Counted from the first letter of the stretch, positions 32,690-41,758 are shown. The stretch: 64,000 nucleotides of DNA from Gammaproteobacteria bacterium (GCA_018819515.1 JAHJPX010000007.1:372001-436000), one strand, 5' to 3'. Program-made: numbers and translations. The notes: a model not told the origin generated them from the sequence alone.

Positions 32690-33004
32690 ATGAACCTCAA
32701 CATCACCGGCCACCACGTCGAAGTCACTCCGGCCCTGCACGACTACGTCACGGGAAAGCTTGAGCGGGTAATTCGGCATTTCGATCACGTCACCAGTGTG
32801 CACGTGGTGCTTTCGGTGCAGAAACTGAGGCAAAAGGCCGAGATCACGCTGCACGTCAAGGGCAAGGACATTTATGCCGACGCGGACGACGCAGACCTTT
32901 ATGCCGCCATTGATGCCCTGGCGGACAAACTCGACCGCCAAGTGCTGAAACACAAGGAAAAAATCAACGACCACGCGCGCGACAAACGCGCTGCGGCAGA
33001 ATAG
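32690..33004 (+). CDS. hpf: Ribosome hibernation-promoting factor, short form
   Basis: A 104-residue protein that binds the 30S decoding centre and helps form inactive ribosomes. NITGHHVEVTPALHDYVTGKL with ERVIRHFDHVTSVHVVLSV and DADDADLYAAIDALADKLDRQ are family motifs; the long dimerisation domain is absent, as in gamma/betaproteobacteria. A strong GAAGGAG ribosome site lies before the ATG. Confidence 0.97.
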   Translation: MNLNITGHHVEVTPALHDYVTGKLERVIRHFDHVTSVHVVLSVQKLRQKAEITLHVKGKDIYADADDADLYAAIDALADKLDRQVLKHKEKINDHARDKRAAAE

Positions 33005-33098
33005 GCATTTCTTCCCGCCGGGGGTGGGGGTATACTCCGCAGCGCTTCAGCTTTTGCGGTAGGCCCACCCGCCGGCCATACCCGGTCAAAGACTGCCG

Positions 33099-33560
33099 AT
33101 GAACCAGATCGCCAAACTACTGCCAATCGAAAACGTCGTTGTTGGCCTGGAGGCCAGCAGCAAGAAACGCGTCTTCGAGCAAGCGGGTATCCTTTTCGAA
33201 AACCAGCACGGACTCGCGCGCAGCCTTGTGTACGATGCGCTTTTTGCTCGGGAAAAGCTCGGGTCGACCAGCCTCGGCCAGGGCATTGCGATTCCCCACG
33301 GTCGCATCAAGGGACTGAAGGATGTTCGCGCAGCGTTCTTGCGCCTCGCTACGCCGGTTCAGTTCGACGCCCCGGACGGCAAACCGGTCGGCTACGTGTT
33401 CATTCTTCTGGTGCCGGAAGCAGCAACAGAGCAACATCTGCAACTGCTTTCCGAACTGGCTCAGATGTTTTCCGACAAGACGTTCCGCGAACGCCTGGCA
33501 GCTGCCCCGGACGCGGCGGCGACGCACGAGCTGTTCGCGCAGTGGTCGTGCGCCAGCTGA
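33099..33560 (+). CDS. ptsN: Nitrogen-PTS EIIA component PtsN
   Basis: EIIA-Ntr regulatory phosphoacceptor. The 153 residues carry the active-site His68 in STSLGQGIAIPHGRIKGL. LVPEAATEQHLQLLSELAQMFSD is the conserved second half. In enteric and related bacteria PtsN phosphorylation adjusts potassium transport and nitrogen responses. It overlaps the hprK start by 19 bases; ptsP and the HPr gene are not in the window. Confidence 0.97.
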   Translation: MNQIAKLLPIENVVVGLEASSKKRVFEQAGILFENQHGLARSLVYDALFAREKLGSTSLGQGIAIPHGRIKGLKDVRAAFLRLATPVQFDAPDGKPVGYVFILLVPEAATEQHLQLLSELAQMFSDKTFRERLAAAPDAAATHELFAQWSCAS

Positions 33561-34486
33561 TCGTCGCCCAACTGTTTGAACGCAATCGCAGTCGCCTCCA
33601 GCTCAACTGGATCTGCGGGACGCTCAATCGAGCAATCACTATCACCCGCGACGACATATCGCCGGCCGATCTGGTCGGGCATCTCAACCTGATCCATCCC
33701 GACCGCTTGCAGGTACTCGGCTCACCGGAAATCTCCTGGGCGTCCAAGCAAAGCCCGGAGCGCATCACCAACCACATGGCCGAGGTCATATCGGCGAAAC
33801 CGCCGGCACTGATCGTCGCTGACGGTTGCGAGGTACCTTCTGCCATCCAGAAGGTATGCGAGTCATCGGACACGCCGCTTTTCGCCACGCCCCAGCAGTC
33901 TGCGGCAGTCATCGATTCCTTGCGCCTCTACGTATCGCGGCAACTGGCGGAGACCATTACGCTGCACGGCGTGTTCATGGATGTGCTTGGCATGGGCGTC
34001 ATGATTACCGGCGATTCCGGCGTCGGCAAGAGCGAACTGGCCCTCGAATTGATTTCGCGTGGCCATGGCCTGGTCGCCGACGATGTCGTCGAGGTATCGC
34101 GCGTTTCGTTGGACATTCTCGAAGGACGCTGTCCCGAACTGCTGCGCGATTTTATCGAAGTGCGCGGTCTCGGTCTGCTCAACATCCGGGCGGTATTCGG
34201 CGAAACCGCCTGCCGACGCAAGATGCGGATGAAACTCATTGTCCATCTGCAGCGACCGCAGGCCAGCCCGGAAACCCAACGCCTGCTGCTCGACGCGCAA
34301 ACGGAAACCATCCTCGGCGTACCGATCCGCAAGGTGATCCTCCCCGTCGCTGCGGGCCGCAACCTGGCCGTATTGCTCGAAGCAGCGGTGCGCTCCACCA
34401 TCCTTCAACTACGCGGCGTCGATAGCATGCAGGAATTCCTCGACCGGCAGCAGCGCGCACTGGAATCCGACGACGGCGCCAACTGA
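33542..34486 (+). CDS. hprK: HPr kinase/phosphorylase
   Basis: Phosphorylates and dephosphorylates HPr at its regulatory serine. The 314 residues include the Walker A motif GDSGVGKSE (157-164), the ELVEVRGLGLLNIRAVFGE-like family signature (seen as IEVRGLGLLNIRAVFG), and PVAAGRNLAVLLEAAVRS. A GTG start inside ptsN is used. As is usual in betaproteobacteria, the kinase sits beside ptsN with no sugar PTS nearby, so it probably has a regulatory rather than sugar-uptake role. Confidence 0.96.
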   Translation: MVVRQLIVAQLFERNRSRLQLNWICGTLNRAITITRDDISPADLVGHLNLIHPDRLQVLGSPEISWASKQSPERITNHMAEVISAKPPALIVADGCEVPSAIQKVCESSDTPLFATPQQSAAVIDSLRLYVSRQLAETITLHGVFMDVLGMGVMITGDSGVGKSELALELISRGHGLVADDVVEVSRVSLDILEGRCPELLRDFIEVRGLGLLNIRAVFGETACRRKMRMKLIVHLQRPQASPETQRLLLDAQTETILGVPIRKVILPVAAGRNLAVLLEAAVRSTILQLRGVDSMQEFLDRQQRALESDDGAN

Positions 34487-34646
34487 GTCCAAGGGGCACT
34501 GTTCGTTGGTCCAAAGCGGGCAGGCGAAAGAAGGAACCACCGAATATGCCAGACGAGTCTCCAAATGTCATAGAATGCCCAACCGAATGCAACGTAGTCG
34601 GTATCGTGCCCATTGCTGCATAACTCATGACCTAGGAGATGCAAAT
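34487..34646. other. Intergenic region hprK / psiF-like gene
   Basis: 160 bases without a gene. TGTCATA at 34566-34572 matches one half-site of a Pho box, which would fit a phosphate-starvation gene, but the second repeat is not recognisable. CTAGGAG at about 34632 is the ribosome site of the next gene. Confidence 0.35.
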
Positions 34647-34949
34647 ATGAATTCCAAGTTTGCTCTGGTTGCCGCTTCGCTGTTTGCGCTGGTTACTGCT
34701 CCCGCCGCTATTGCCGGCTCTCAGCAGGAAAAGATGAAGACCTGCAATGCCGAAGCCAAGACCAAGGCGTTGAAGGGAGACGAGCGCAAGGCCTTCATGA
34801 AGGAATGCCTCTCCACCAAGGGCGAAAATGCCAAGGGCGCCCCGAAGGCGCAGCAGGAAAAAATGAAGAGCTGCAACGCCGAAGCCAAGACCAAGGCTCT
34901 GAAAGGGGATGAGCGCAAGCAATTCATGAGCAACTGCTTGAGCAACTGA
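34647..34949 (+). CDS. PsiF-family periplasmic protein
   Basis: A 100-residue secreted protein: signal peptide (MNSKFALVAASLFALVTAPAAIA), then two near-identical PsiF repeats, each reading QQEKMK-[TS]-CNAEAKTKALKGDERK and ending in a second Cys (KECLS, SNCLS). Each repeat thus has two cysteines that could pair. psiF is a phosphate-starvation gene of E. coli with unknown function. A terminator follows directly. Confidence 0.92.
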   Translation: MNSKFALVAASLFALVTAPAAIAGSQQEKMKTCNAEAKTKALKGDERKAFMKECLSTKGENAKGAPKAQQEKMKSCNAEAKTKALKGDERKQFMSNCLSN

Positions 34950-34965
34950 CAGTCGGACATTCCCG

Positions 34966-34993
34966 AACGCCGGCCGGTTTCGGCCGGCGTTTT
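34966..34993 (+). terminator. Rho-independent terminator after the psiF-like gene
   Basis: A stem ACGCCGGCCG / CGGCCGGCGT with loop GTTT (or TTT) followed by a T-run (TTTTCT), starting about 17 bases past the stop. Confidence 0.9.
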
Positions 34994-35003
34994 CTATTGC
35001 AGG

Positions 35004-35897
35004 TCAGCCGACGATTTCGAACTCGACGAGTTCCTCGCCCTGTTCCTCTGTCGAATGGCCGAATGCGATCTGACCACGACCGCGCAAGATGATCTCTTCG
35101 TGGCGCAGAACGACCTCGGGTTCGCCATGAAACTTGACGTAGGTGCCATTGGTGCTCTGGTCGATCACGACGTACTTGTCACGGCGACGCTCGACCCTGC
35201 CATGACCGCGCGAAGCCCGTGAGTCGTAAGTCACCAGGTCGGCGTAGGGATCCCGCCCGAAAATTGCGCTCGGCTTGGAGGCGCCCAACCACACCTCCTG
35301 GTCGCCGAGGCGCAAACGCAGGCGGGTGTCCCTGACCGCCGGAGGTGTCGCCGAAAAGCGCATGGTCAGGTCTTCGTCGCCGCGACCCCAGAGAACCTCG
35401 ACGACATCGATCGCATCGTCCCTGCCTTTCACCGCCAAGGCGTCGATAGCCCGCGTCCTATCACGCAGCTCGTCGGACATCAACGCAGCCGTCTCGGCCG
35501 TGGTGAGCACTTGGCCGGCCTTGGCGAGTCCCGCCAAACGCGACGCAACATTGACGGTATCGCCGAAGACATCGCCATTCTCCTCGACGACTTCGCCGTG
35601 ATGAAAACCGATCCGGATCGCCAGGCTAACGCCTGATACCGGCGGCAGCGCATCGACACGCAGTTGAATCTCACCGGCAGCCTGGGCAGCGGCATCGGCA
35701 GACTCGAAGGCCGCCATCATCTCATCGCCGACGGTCTTGACGATACGCCCTTTTGCCGCCTCGGCAGCGCGCTCCATGCGATGCAGGCAGCGCTCCACTG
35801 CACGCAAAGCCTCGGTATCGCCCAGCTTTTCGTAGAGACGCGAGCTGCCGCAGATATCGGCAAACAGCACGCTGACGCTGCCTGGTTCGGTGGTCAT
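35004..35897 (-). CDS. Class III adenylate/guanylate cyclase with C-terminal FHA domain
   Basis: A 297-residue protein. Residues 1-180 are a class III cyclase domain: VSVLFADICGSSRLYEKLGD supplies the first metal Asp, IVKTVGDEMMAAFES the second, and GDTVNVASRLAGLAKAGQV the transition-state region. Residues 205-290 form an FHA phosphothreonine-binding domain (SAIFGRDPYADLV, SRGHGRVERR, DQSTNGTYV). The start at 35897 opens right at the catalytic domain; a longer in-frame extension lies inside the aminotransferase gene and is rejected. There is no sensor or membrane domain, so regulation may come through FHA binding to phosphoproteins. Confidence 0.92.
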   Translation of the reverse strand: MTTEPGSVSVLFADICGSSRLYEKLGDTEALRAVERCLHRMERAAEAAKGRIVKTVGDEMMAAFESADAAAQAAGEIQLRVDALPPVSGVSLAIRIGFHHGEVVEENGDVFGDTVNVASRLAGLAKAGQVLTTAETAALMSDELRDRTRAIDALAVKGRDDAIDVVEVLWGRGDEDLTMRFSATPPAVRDTRLRLRLGDQEVWLGASKPSAIFGRDPYADLVTYDSRASRGHGRVERRRDKYVVIDQSTNGTYVKFHGEPEVVLRHEEIILRGRGQIAFGHSTEEQGEELVEFEIVG

Positions 35898-35898
35898 G

Positions 35899-37116
35899 TC
35901 AGGCCTGAACTCCCGTAAAGATCGATCGTGCCGCGGCCAGGGCCGCCCCTTTGTCCGCCTCGACGCCCATGCCGGACAGTGTTTCGGCAAGCGCGCCCAG
36001 GCACAGCTCGACATTCTCGGCGCGAGCCGAGTAGCCCATGAGTCCGAGTCGCCAGACCTTGCCGGCGAGAGGGCCGAGACCGGCGCCGATTTCGAGGTTG
36101 TACCGGTCCAGCAACTGCCTGCGGACTCCAGCCTCGTCGATACCGACGGGCACGTGGACGGTGTTGAGTTGCGGCAGACGGGCATCTTCGCGAACGAGAA
36201 ACCGCAAACCCAGCACTTCCAAGCCAGCCTTCAGCGCCGCATGATGCAAACGATGACGCCCCCAGGCGGTCTCGATGCCTTCGTCCCTGAGCATCACCAG
36301 TGACTCGTGCAGCGCAAACAGGCTATTCACCGGCGCGGTGTGATGATAAACGCGCTTGCCGCCCGGCGCGTTCCAGTACTCAAGGACCAGCCCGAGGTCC
36401 ATGAACCAGCTGGGCACCTTGTTTTTGCGTTCCTTGAGACGCGCAATGGCCCGCTCGCTGAACGTGACCGGCGCCAAGCCGGGCACGCAGGAGAGGCACT
36501 TTTGGCTGCCCGAGTAGACCGCGTCGGCGCCCCATTGATCGGTCAGTACCGGCGTTCCGCCCAATGAGGTAACTGCGTCGACGATGGACAGGCAGCCGGC
36601 GTTGCGTGCCAGCCCGACGATGGCAGCCGCATCGGATTGGGCACCCGTCGAGGTTTCCGCATGAACGAATGCAACGGCTTTGGCGTCGGGATTCGCTTTC
36701 AGCGCATCGGCAACCTTTTCCGGATCGACAGGCTCGCCCCAGCCATCGTCGACCATCAACGCAGAGCCGCCGAGACGCTGCACGTTTTCGATCATGCGTC
36801 CGCCGAACACCCCGTTGCGACAGACGATGATCTTGTCGCCCGGTTCGACGAGGTTGACGAAACAGGTTTCCATTCCGACCGATCCGGGGCCAGAAACAGC
36901 GAACGTCAACTCGTTCCTGGTCTGGAACGCATAGCGCAGAAGCGTCTTGATCTCCTCCATCATGGCGACGAAGGCGGGATCGAGATGGCCGATGGCCGGC
37001 TTGCCGAGCGCGGCAACAACGCGCGGATGCATGTCCGACGGACCGGGGCCCATAAGGACACGAGTCGGCACGACGCAACTGGCGATGCCTGACGGAGGCG
37101 GAATTCGGGCGGTCAT
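35899..37116 (-). CDS. Alanine/serine-glyoxylate aminotransferase family protein
   Basis: A 405-residue class V PLP-dependent aminotransferase. LMGPGPSDMHPRVVAAL and GHLDPAFVAMMEEIK open the fold; SGPGSVGMETCFVNLVEPGD and AFVHAETSTGAQSD bind the cofactor, and the PLP lysine lies in YSGSQKCLSCVPGLAPV. It resembles alanine-glyoxylate and serine-glyoxylate transaminases, which act in glycine/serine metabolism. It abuts the cyclase gene on the same strand; that association is not obviously functional. Confidence 0.94.
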   Translation of the reverse strand: MTARIPPPSGIASCVVPTRVLMGPGPSDMHPRVVAALGKPAIGHLDPAFVAMMEEIKTLLRYAFQTRNELTFAVSGPGSVGMETCFVNLVEPGDKIIVCRNGVFGGRMIENVQRLGGSALMVDDGWGEPVDPEKVADALKANPDAKAVAFVHAETSTGAQSDAAAIVGLARNAGCLSIVDAVTSLGGTPVLTDQWGADAVYSGSQKCLSCVPGLAPVTFSERAIARLKERKNKVPSWFMDLGLVLEYWNAPGGKRVYHHTAPVNSLFALHESLVMLRDEGIETAWGRHRLHHAALKAGLEVLGLRFLVREDARLPQLNTVHVPVGIDEAGVRRQLLDRYNLEIGAGLGPLAGKVWRLGLMGYSARAENVELCLGALAETLSGMGVEADKGAALAAARSIFTGVQA

Positions 37117-37150
37117 AAACCGAAGATTTCAAGCGAAAAATTGTTCAGAA

Positions 37151-38059
37151 TCATAGCACTCCCGGGGGTAGGGAGACTACACCATCGTTAGAGAACTCCT
37201 CCACGTCGAAGGCGATGTCGCCTTGCGGGTCTGGAACCCCGGTCGCCCGCAGATTCCTGAAGTCGTGGAGCTGCGCGTCCAACAGATGCGACGGCACTAC
37301 ATTGGCCATGCTGCGGAACAGCGTCTCGATGCGACCGGGGAACCGCTTTTCCCAGTCCCGCAACATCCGCTTGACCTGGGCTCGCTGAAGATTTGGCTGG
37401 CTGCCGCAAAGATTGCACGGGATGATTGGGAACTGGCGCACCTTCGCCCACGCTTCCAGATCGTGCTCGCGCACATAGGCCATGGGTCGAATCACGACGT
37501 GACGGCCATCGTCGGTAACCAGCTTGGGCGACATCGCCTTCATCTTGCCACCGAAGAACATGTTGAGAAACAGGGTCTCCAGAATATCGTCGCGGTGGTG
37601 ACCGAGGGCGATCTTGGTCGCGCCGAGCTCGGCAGCCACCCGATAGAGAACGCCGCGTCGCAGGCGGGAACAAAGCGAACAGGTGGTCTTGCCTTCCGGC
37701 ACGAGCCGTTTGACGATGGAGTAAGTGTCCTGCTCCTCGATCCGGAACGGAACACCCAGGCCGGCAAGGTAGGCGGGCAACACGTCGGCGGGAAACCCCG
37801 GCTGCTTCTGGTCCAGATTCACAACGACGATGTCGAAACGGATCGGCGCATGCTCGCGCAGATAGAGCAGCACGTCGAGCAGGCCGAAGGAATCCTTGCC
37901 GCCCGACAGGCAAACCATGACCTTGTCGCCGTCCTCGATCATGTTGTAATCCGCGATCGCCTGCCCGACACCGCGACGCAGCCACTTGGCGAGCTTGTTG
38001 GCTTCGAAAGCGGCCTTGCTGGCCTGGCGCGCTGTGGGTGCCGCTGCTTTTCCGCTCAC
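37151..38059 (-). CDS. ttcA: tRNA 2-thiocytidine(32) synthetase TtcA
   Basis: Thiolates cytidine 32 of tRNAs using a 4Fe-4S cluster and ATP. The 302-residue product has the PP-loop SGGKDSFGLLDVLLYL and the C-x-x-C pairs CSLCSRLRRG and PCNLCGSQPNLQR. IALGHHRDDILETLFLNMFFGG is the family signature. The start is taken as the GTG at 38059, which overlaps the stop of the upstream flavoprotein gene (GTGA); upstream in-frame codons lie inside that gene. Confidence 0.95.
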   Translation of the reverse strand: MSGKAAAPTARQASKAAFEANKLAKWLRRGVGQAIADYNMIEDGDKVMVCLSGGKDSFGLLDVLLYLREHAPIRFDIVVVNLDQKQPGFPADVLPAYLAGLGVPFRIEEQDTYSIVKRLVPEGKTTCSLCSRLRRGVLYRVAAELGATKIALGHHRDDILETLFLNMFFGGKMKAMSPKLVTDDGRHVVIRPMAYVREHDLEAWAKVRQFPIIPCNLCGSQPNLQRAQVKRMLRDWEKRFPGRIETLFRSMANVVPSHLLDAQLHDFRNLRATGVPDPQGDIAFDVEEFSNDGVVSLPPGVL

Positions 38060-39027
38060 TTGGGCCGGGTATCCATTTCGATGGTCTTGGCTGTCATGGC
38101 GCCCTGAGCCAGTGCGCTGACCACGCAGGGGAAACGTGGATTGCATATATCGCCCGCCGCATAGAGGCCGGGAACGCCACTTCTGCCGCCCGTGTCGACG
38201 ATCAGGTAATCCTGGCCATCGAAGCGCAACCTTCCGTACACCTCCGTCGGCAGGATTTCGCGAAGAAACGCGGTATTCGGTTTGTAGCCGGCCAGCACAT
38301 GCACGCGGTCGACCTCGAAGCGTTCCCTTTGGTCGGAGACAGCGAGCGTCACTTCGATGCTGGCGCTAGTCGACGCCATCGATTCGACCACGGCAGGGCA
38401 AAGGACACGACAATGGCCAGCGGCTTCCTCGACCGCAACAGCGGCAACAAGACCTTGCTGCGCCCGCGGTTGCGAACGGATGGCGATATGCACCATCGCC
38501 GCGACTGGCGCGAGCAGGCGCGCGTTTTCATAGGCATTGTCGCCGCCGCCAATGATGAGAACGCGCTGTCCGGCGAGGGCGCCGAGTTCGGCAAAGGCAT
38601 GCGGTCCATAGGCGATGCGCTCGCGTGGAATGTCGGAAATGACTGCCACGGCCGTCAGCACCTCCTCGGCGCGATAGCGTGTGCCCGTCGCAACCAGCAC
38701 GGCAATGCAGTCAAGCGGCGATCCGTCGCTTAACTGCAACCGGAACGCGCCGGCAGTTCCTTCCAGTCGCACGGGCCTGATGCCGGTTCGTATCTGAACG
38801 CCGTCGCTGACGACATGGTCGACAAAGCGCGCTGCCAGCGCCGGACCGGTCTGGCCGGTCTGGCCCAGCACCCAGTCGTTGGCAAGGAAATTGAGGTTCT
38901 GCATCCCGCCGGGACGTTCTGCTGCGTCGAGCACGCAGGGCTCGAAGCCGAGGTTGCGCAGCCACAACGCCGCCGACAGTCCCGCCGGCCCTCCACCAAG
39001 TATCGCAATGCACCGCTTCGCTATCAT
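38056..39027 (-). CDS. Thioredoxin reductase-like FAD/NAD(P) oxidoreductase without redox cysteines
   Basis: A 323-residue two-dinucleotide-binding-domain flavoprotein. The FAD motif is GGGPAGLSAALWLRNLGF, the NAD(P) motif GGGDNAYENARLL, and the second FAD motif GLYAAGDICN. The CxxC of true thioredoxin reductases, expected between the two domains, is absent. It is therefore more like ferredoxin/flavodoxin-NADP reductases or YpdA-type enzymes. Coupled to ttcA by a 4-base overlap; ttcA needs an iron-sulfur cluster and electrons, so a supporting role is possible but unproven. Confidence 0.88.
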   Translation of the reverse strand: MIAKRCIAILGGGPAGLSAALWLRNLGFEPCVLDAAERPGGMQNLNFLANDWVLGQTGQTGPALAARFVDHVVSDGVQIRTGIRPVRLEGTAGAFRLQLSDGSPLDCIAVLVATGTRYRAEEVLTAVAVISDIPRERIAYGPHAFAELGALAGQRVLIIGGGDNAYENARLLAPVAAMVHIAIRSQPRAQQGLVAAVAVEEAAGHCRVLCPAVVESMASTSASIEVTLAVSDQRERFEVDRVHVLAGYKPNTAFLREILPTEVYGRLRFDGQDYLIVDTGGRSGVPGLYAAGDICNPRFPCVVSALAQGAMTAKTIEMDTRPK

Positions 39028-39044
39028 GGCGCGAAGTATACCGG

Positions 39045-39803
39045 TCAAGTCGCGGCGACCAGTTCCAGTGCTATGCTCGCGGCGGCGAAGCCGAAGCTGG
39101 CCGTCACGCATACGGACGAGCCGTAGCCGGCGCAGGAAAGCCCGGCGGTCGGGCTTTCGCAAAAGTCAGCCGTGGTGGGACGCCGCACCGGTTCGGTCGA
39201 ATAGACGCATTCGACTCCGAACTTCCTTTTCGGGTCGCGAGGGAAACCATGATCGCGGCGCAAAGTCGCGCGTAGCTTGGCCGCCAGCGGATCCTGCGTC
39301 GTGCGCGATAGATCCTCCACGCAAATACGCGTCGGGTCGCGCTTGCCGCCCGCTGCGCCGGTTGTGACGACGGGAACCGCCGCCGCCCGGCAATGCGCGA
39401 TCAACGCCGCCTTGGGGCGCACCTGGTCGATAGCATCGATCACGCAATCGCACGGAGGCAGCAAAGTCGCGACATTGTCGAAAGTGGCAAACTCTTCGAT
39501 CGGCGTCGCGATGCAGGCTGGATTGATGGCGGCAATGCGCGCTTTCATCGCCAGAACCTTCGCCTGCCCCAGCGTGTCCTCCAGCGCCTGAATTTGCCGG
39601 TTCATGTTCGACTCGGCGACGTGGTCGAGATCGATCAGGGTCAGCCTTCCAATGCCGCTACGCACCAACGCTTCCACGGCCCAGGAACCGACACCGCCAA
39701 TACCGACAATGCAGACATGGGCAGTGCCGAACTTGGAAGATACCGCCTCGCCGTACAGACGGGCGAGGCCACCGAAGCGGCGCGTGAGATCGGGCGTGGC
39801 CAC
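39045..39803 (-). CDS. tcdA: tRNA threonylcarbamoyladenosine dehydratase TcdA, with in-frame repeat
   Basis: An E1-like enzyme that cyclises t6A37 in tRNA. The 252 residues show the nucleotide motif VGIGGVGSWAVEAL, LIDLDHVAESNMNRQ, DAIDQVRPKAALI, and the C-terminal AGYGSSVCVTASFGFAAAS. Residues 207-214 (RRPTTADF) are encoded by the dispersed element and lie in the variable linker between STEP and the final helix. It is followed closely by the flavoprotein and ttcA, making a small tRNA-modification group. Confidence 0.94.
   Translation of the reverse strand: MATPDLTRRFGGLARLYGEAVSSKFGTAHVCIVGIGGVGSWAVEALVRSGIGRLTLIDLDHVAESNMNRQIQALEDTLGQAKVLAMKARIAAINPACIATPIEEFATFDNVATLLPPCDCVIDAIDQVRPKAALIAHCRAAAVPVVTTGAAGGKRDPTRICVEDLSRTTQDPLAAKLRATLRRDHGFPRDPKRKFGVECVYSTEPVRRPTTADFCESPTAGLSCAGYGSSVCVTASFGFAAASIALELVAAT
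39161..39187 (+). repeat. Dispersed palindromic element inside tcdA
   Basis: AAAAGTCAGCCGTGG then TGGGACGCCGC. Read on the opposite strand by tcdA as RRPTTADF. Confidence 0.88.
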
Positions 39804-39938
39804 GCAAATAGTCCTGTTCTAGTCATGGAAATGGTGCCGGGCAGCAACGAATGGTAGTTTACTCGCCCCCGTTGCAGTTTCGCACCCGAGCGGTATGATG
39901 ACCGCTTACCCCGATACCTGACAGACGAAAAAGAAACG

Positions 39939-40286
39939 ATGGGCGGATGGTTTGACGCGTGGGGCCAGTTGTTCAGCGAATGGTGGCAATCCTTGGGACT
40001 GCGCGGCCAGTACGATCTTTGGCTGACCGTGGGCTGGGTCGCGCTGGTGTTCTGGATATGGGGCTCCTACCGTCTACTGCGACGCTTGGCCGGCTACCGC
40101 AAATTCGGCGGCCGCTGGTACAACACCGCCGAGTACGAGAAACTCATGCAGGTGCTCTGGGAAGACCAGCATGCGGGCAAGCGCGTGATGAGCCATGCCG
40201 AACTCAAGGCGCTACGCGAGTATCGCTACGGCAAGTCGGTCAAGCCCGTCATGTCCGGGAAACGCGGCGGCTATTCCGACGTCTGA
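39939..40286 (+). CDS. Small membrane protein, hypothetical
   Basis: A 115-residue protein. One clear helix (WLTVGWVALVFWIWGSYRLL) follows a Trp-rich amphipathic N-terminus (WFDAWGQLFSEWWQSLGL). The remainder is cytoplasmic and basic, ending GKSVKPVMSGKRGGYSDV. No family recognised. It lies divergent from tcdA and 40 bases before the methyltransferase gene. Confidence 0.65.
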   Translation: MGGWFDAWGQLFSEWWQSLGLRGQYDLWLTVGWVALVFWIWGSYRLLRRLAGYRKFGGRWYNTAEYEKLMQVLWEDQHAGKRVMSHAELKALREYRYGKSVKPVMSGKRGGYSDV

Positions 40287-40326
40287 CAACGGTTGTTGTA
40301 CGGGCCGTGGCACAATTCCGGCCCAA

Positions 40327-41487
40327 ATGACGCACACGCTGCCGGAACCCGCCGAGTCCGCCAAGGAAACCAGTCTCGCACTGTCGAGCCTGATCGCCGC
40401 CGAGATCGACGCCGCTGGCGGGTGGATTTCCTTCGCGCGCTACATGGATCTGGCATTGCATGCGCCCGGACTCGGCTACTACGGCGGCGGCGCGCACAAG
40501 TTCGGTTCCAGCGATGAAGGCGGCGACTTCGTTACCGCGCCTGAACTCACGCCCCTGTTCGGCCAGACCCTGGCGGTCCAGGTCGGACAGATCATCGCCG
40601 CTACCGAATCGACGGTCATGGAAGTCGGCGCCGGAAGCGGCAGGTTGGCGGCCGATCTGCTGGTCGCGCTCGACTCCGCCGGCGAGGCGCCAGATCGTTA
40701 CCTGATCCTGGAGCTCTCGGGCGAACTGCGTGCCCGCCAGCAAGCCGCCATTGCCGCTGCCGCACCCGCTCTGATTGATCGCGTGGTCTGGCTCGACCGT
40801 CTGCCGGAGCATTTTTCCGGTTGCGTGGTGGCAAACGAACTGCTCGACGCCATGCCCGTCCATGCACTCGCCTGGCGTACCACGGGGCTGCGGGAGCGCG
40901 GTGTAACCCTTACAAACGGGGACTTCGGCTGGTCGGAACGGCCAGCGCTGGAAGATCTGTCGCGGGTAGCCGGGACATTGCCGGTAACGGCGCCCTTCGA
41001 CAGCGAAATCGGACTGGCTGCGGCGAGGTGGGTCACCGAGTGGGGGCACCGGCTTGAGCGCGGTGCGCTGCTACTGATCGACTACGGCCTGCCGCGCCAC
41101 GAGTATTACCATCCCGGGCGCAACGGCGGCACCCTGCGCTGCCACTATCGCCATCGCTCGCACGACGACGTCTTCTGGTGGCCGGGACTCTCCGACATCA
41201 CCACACACATCGACTTCACCGCGATCGCCGAAGCGGGACACGCAGCCGGGCTCGATGTGCTCGGCTATACCAGCCAGGCGAACTTCCTGATCAATCTGGG
41301 ACTGGGAGAACGGTTGGTGATGCGCCGCGAGGAGGATGAATCGTCCGCATTGCGCGCAGCGGGTGCCGTGCAAATGTTGATATCCCCGAATGAAATGGGC
41401 GAACTGTTCAAGGTGATCGCCCTAGGACGCGAAGTACGGGAACCCCTGTCGGGCTTCGCCCGCGGCGACCGGATACACACGCTTTGA
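40327..41487 (+). CDS. SAM-dependent methyltransferase, NDUFAF7/MidA family
   Basis: A 386-residue class I methyltransferase of the family that in mitochondria methylates an arginine of complex I subunit NDUFS2. LGYYGGGAHKFGSSDEGGDFVTAPELTPLFG (seen in two parts) and VMEVGAGSGRLAADLL (SAM motif I) are diagnostic, with VVANELLDAMPVH and LLLIDYGLPRHEYYHP downstream. The ATG at 40327 starts just before the conserved region. Its bacterial substrate is unknown. Confidence 0.92.
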   Translation: MTHTLPEPAESAKETSLALSSLIAAEIDAAGGWISFARYMDLALHAPGLGYYGGGAHKFGSSDEGGDFVTAPELTPLFGQTLAVQVGQIIAATESTVMEVGAGSGRLAADLLVALDSAGEAPDRYLILELSGELRARQQAAIAAAAPALIDRVVWLDRLPEHFSGCVVANELLDAMPVHALAWRTTGLRERGVTLTNGDFGWSERPALEDLSRVAGTLPVTAPFDSEIGLAAARWVTEWGHRLERGALLLIDYGLPRHEYYHPGRNGGTLRCHYRHRSHDDVFWWPGLSDITTHIDFTAIAEAGHAAGLDVLGYTSQANFLINLGLGERLVMRREEDESSALRAAGAVQMLISPNEMGELFKVIALGREVREPLSGFARGDRIHTL

Positions 41488-41548
41488 ATGGGGTGATGGA
41501 AACACCGCACCGCGCGCTATCCGGCACGGCGGATGTAGGTGCCAGGAA

Positions 41549-41758
41549 CTATTCCTGACAGTAGTAGACCGCGTTGAGGAACGACTCGATTTCGACGTCG
41601 CGGACCGCACGATCACGATGGTGCGAGACGGGCTGGAGGCCGAGCTGCAACTCGGGCCGCTGCCATTCCGCGTTCAACACCTCGTCCTCGAAACGTCCGA
41701 ACTCCGGCTCGAACCGTTCTTCAATTTTTCCGGTGCTCATGTCCATCACCACTAACAT
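41549..41758 (-). CDS. Small hypothetical protein
   Basis: A 69-residue acidic soluble protein (MLVVMDMSTGKIEERFEPEF onward) ending AVYYCQE. No recognised family; composition and codon use look like its neighbours, so it may be real. It is followed on the same strand by nothing close and preceded by a 131-base gap. Confidence 0.5.
   Translation of the reverse strand: MLVVMDMSTGKIEERFEPEFGRFEDEVLNAEWQRPELQLGLQPVSHHRDRAVRDVEIESFLNAVYYCQE

Noticed and set aside
34566..34590. Pho box before the psiF-like gene
   Set aside because: One half-site (TGTCATA) only; the second repeat is not recognisable.
35898..36185. 96-codon N-terminal extension of the adenylate cyclase
   Set aside because: The extension lies entirely within the aminotransferase gene, and the catalytic domain starts at the ATG at 35897.
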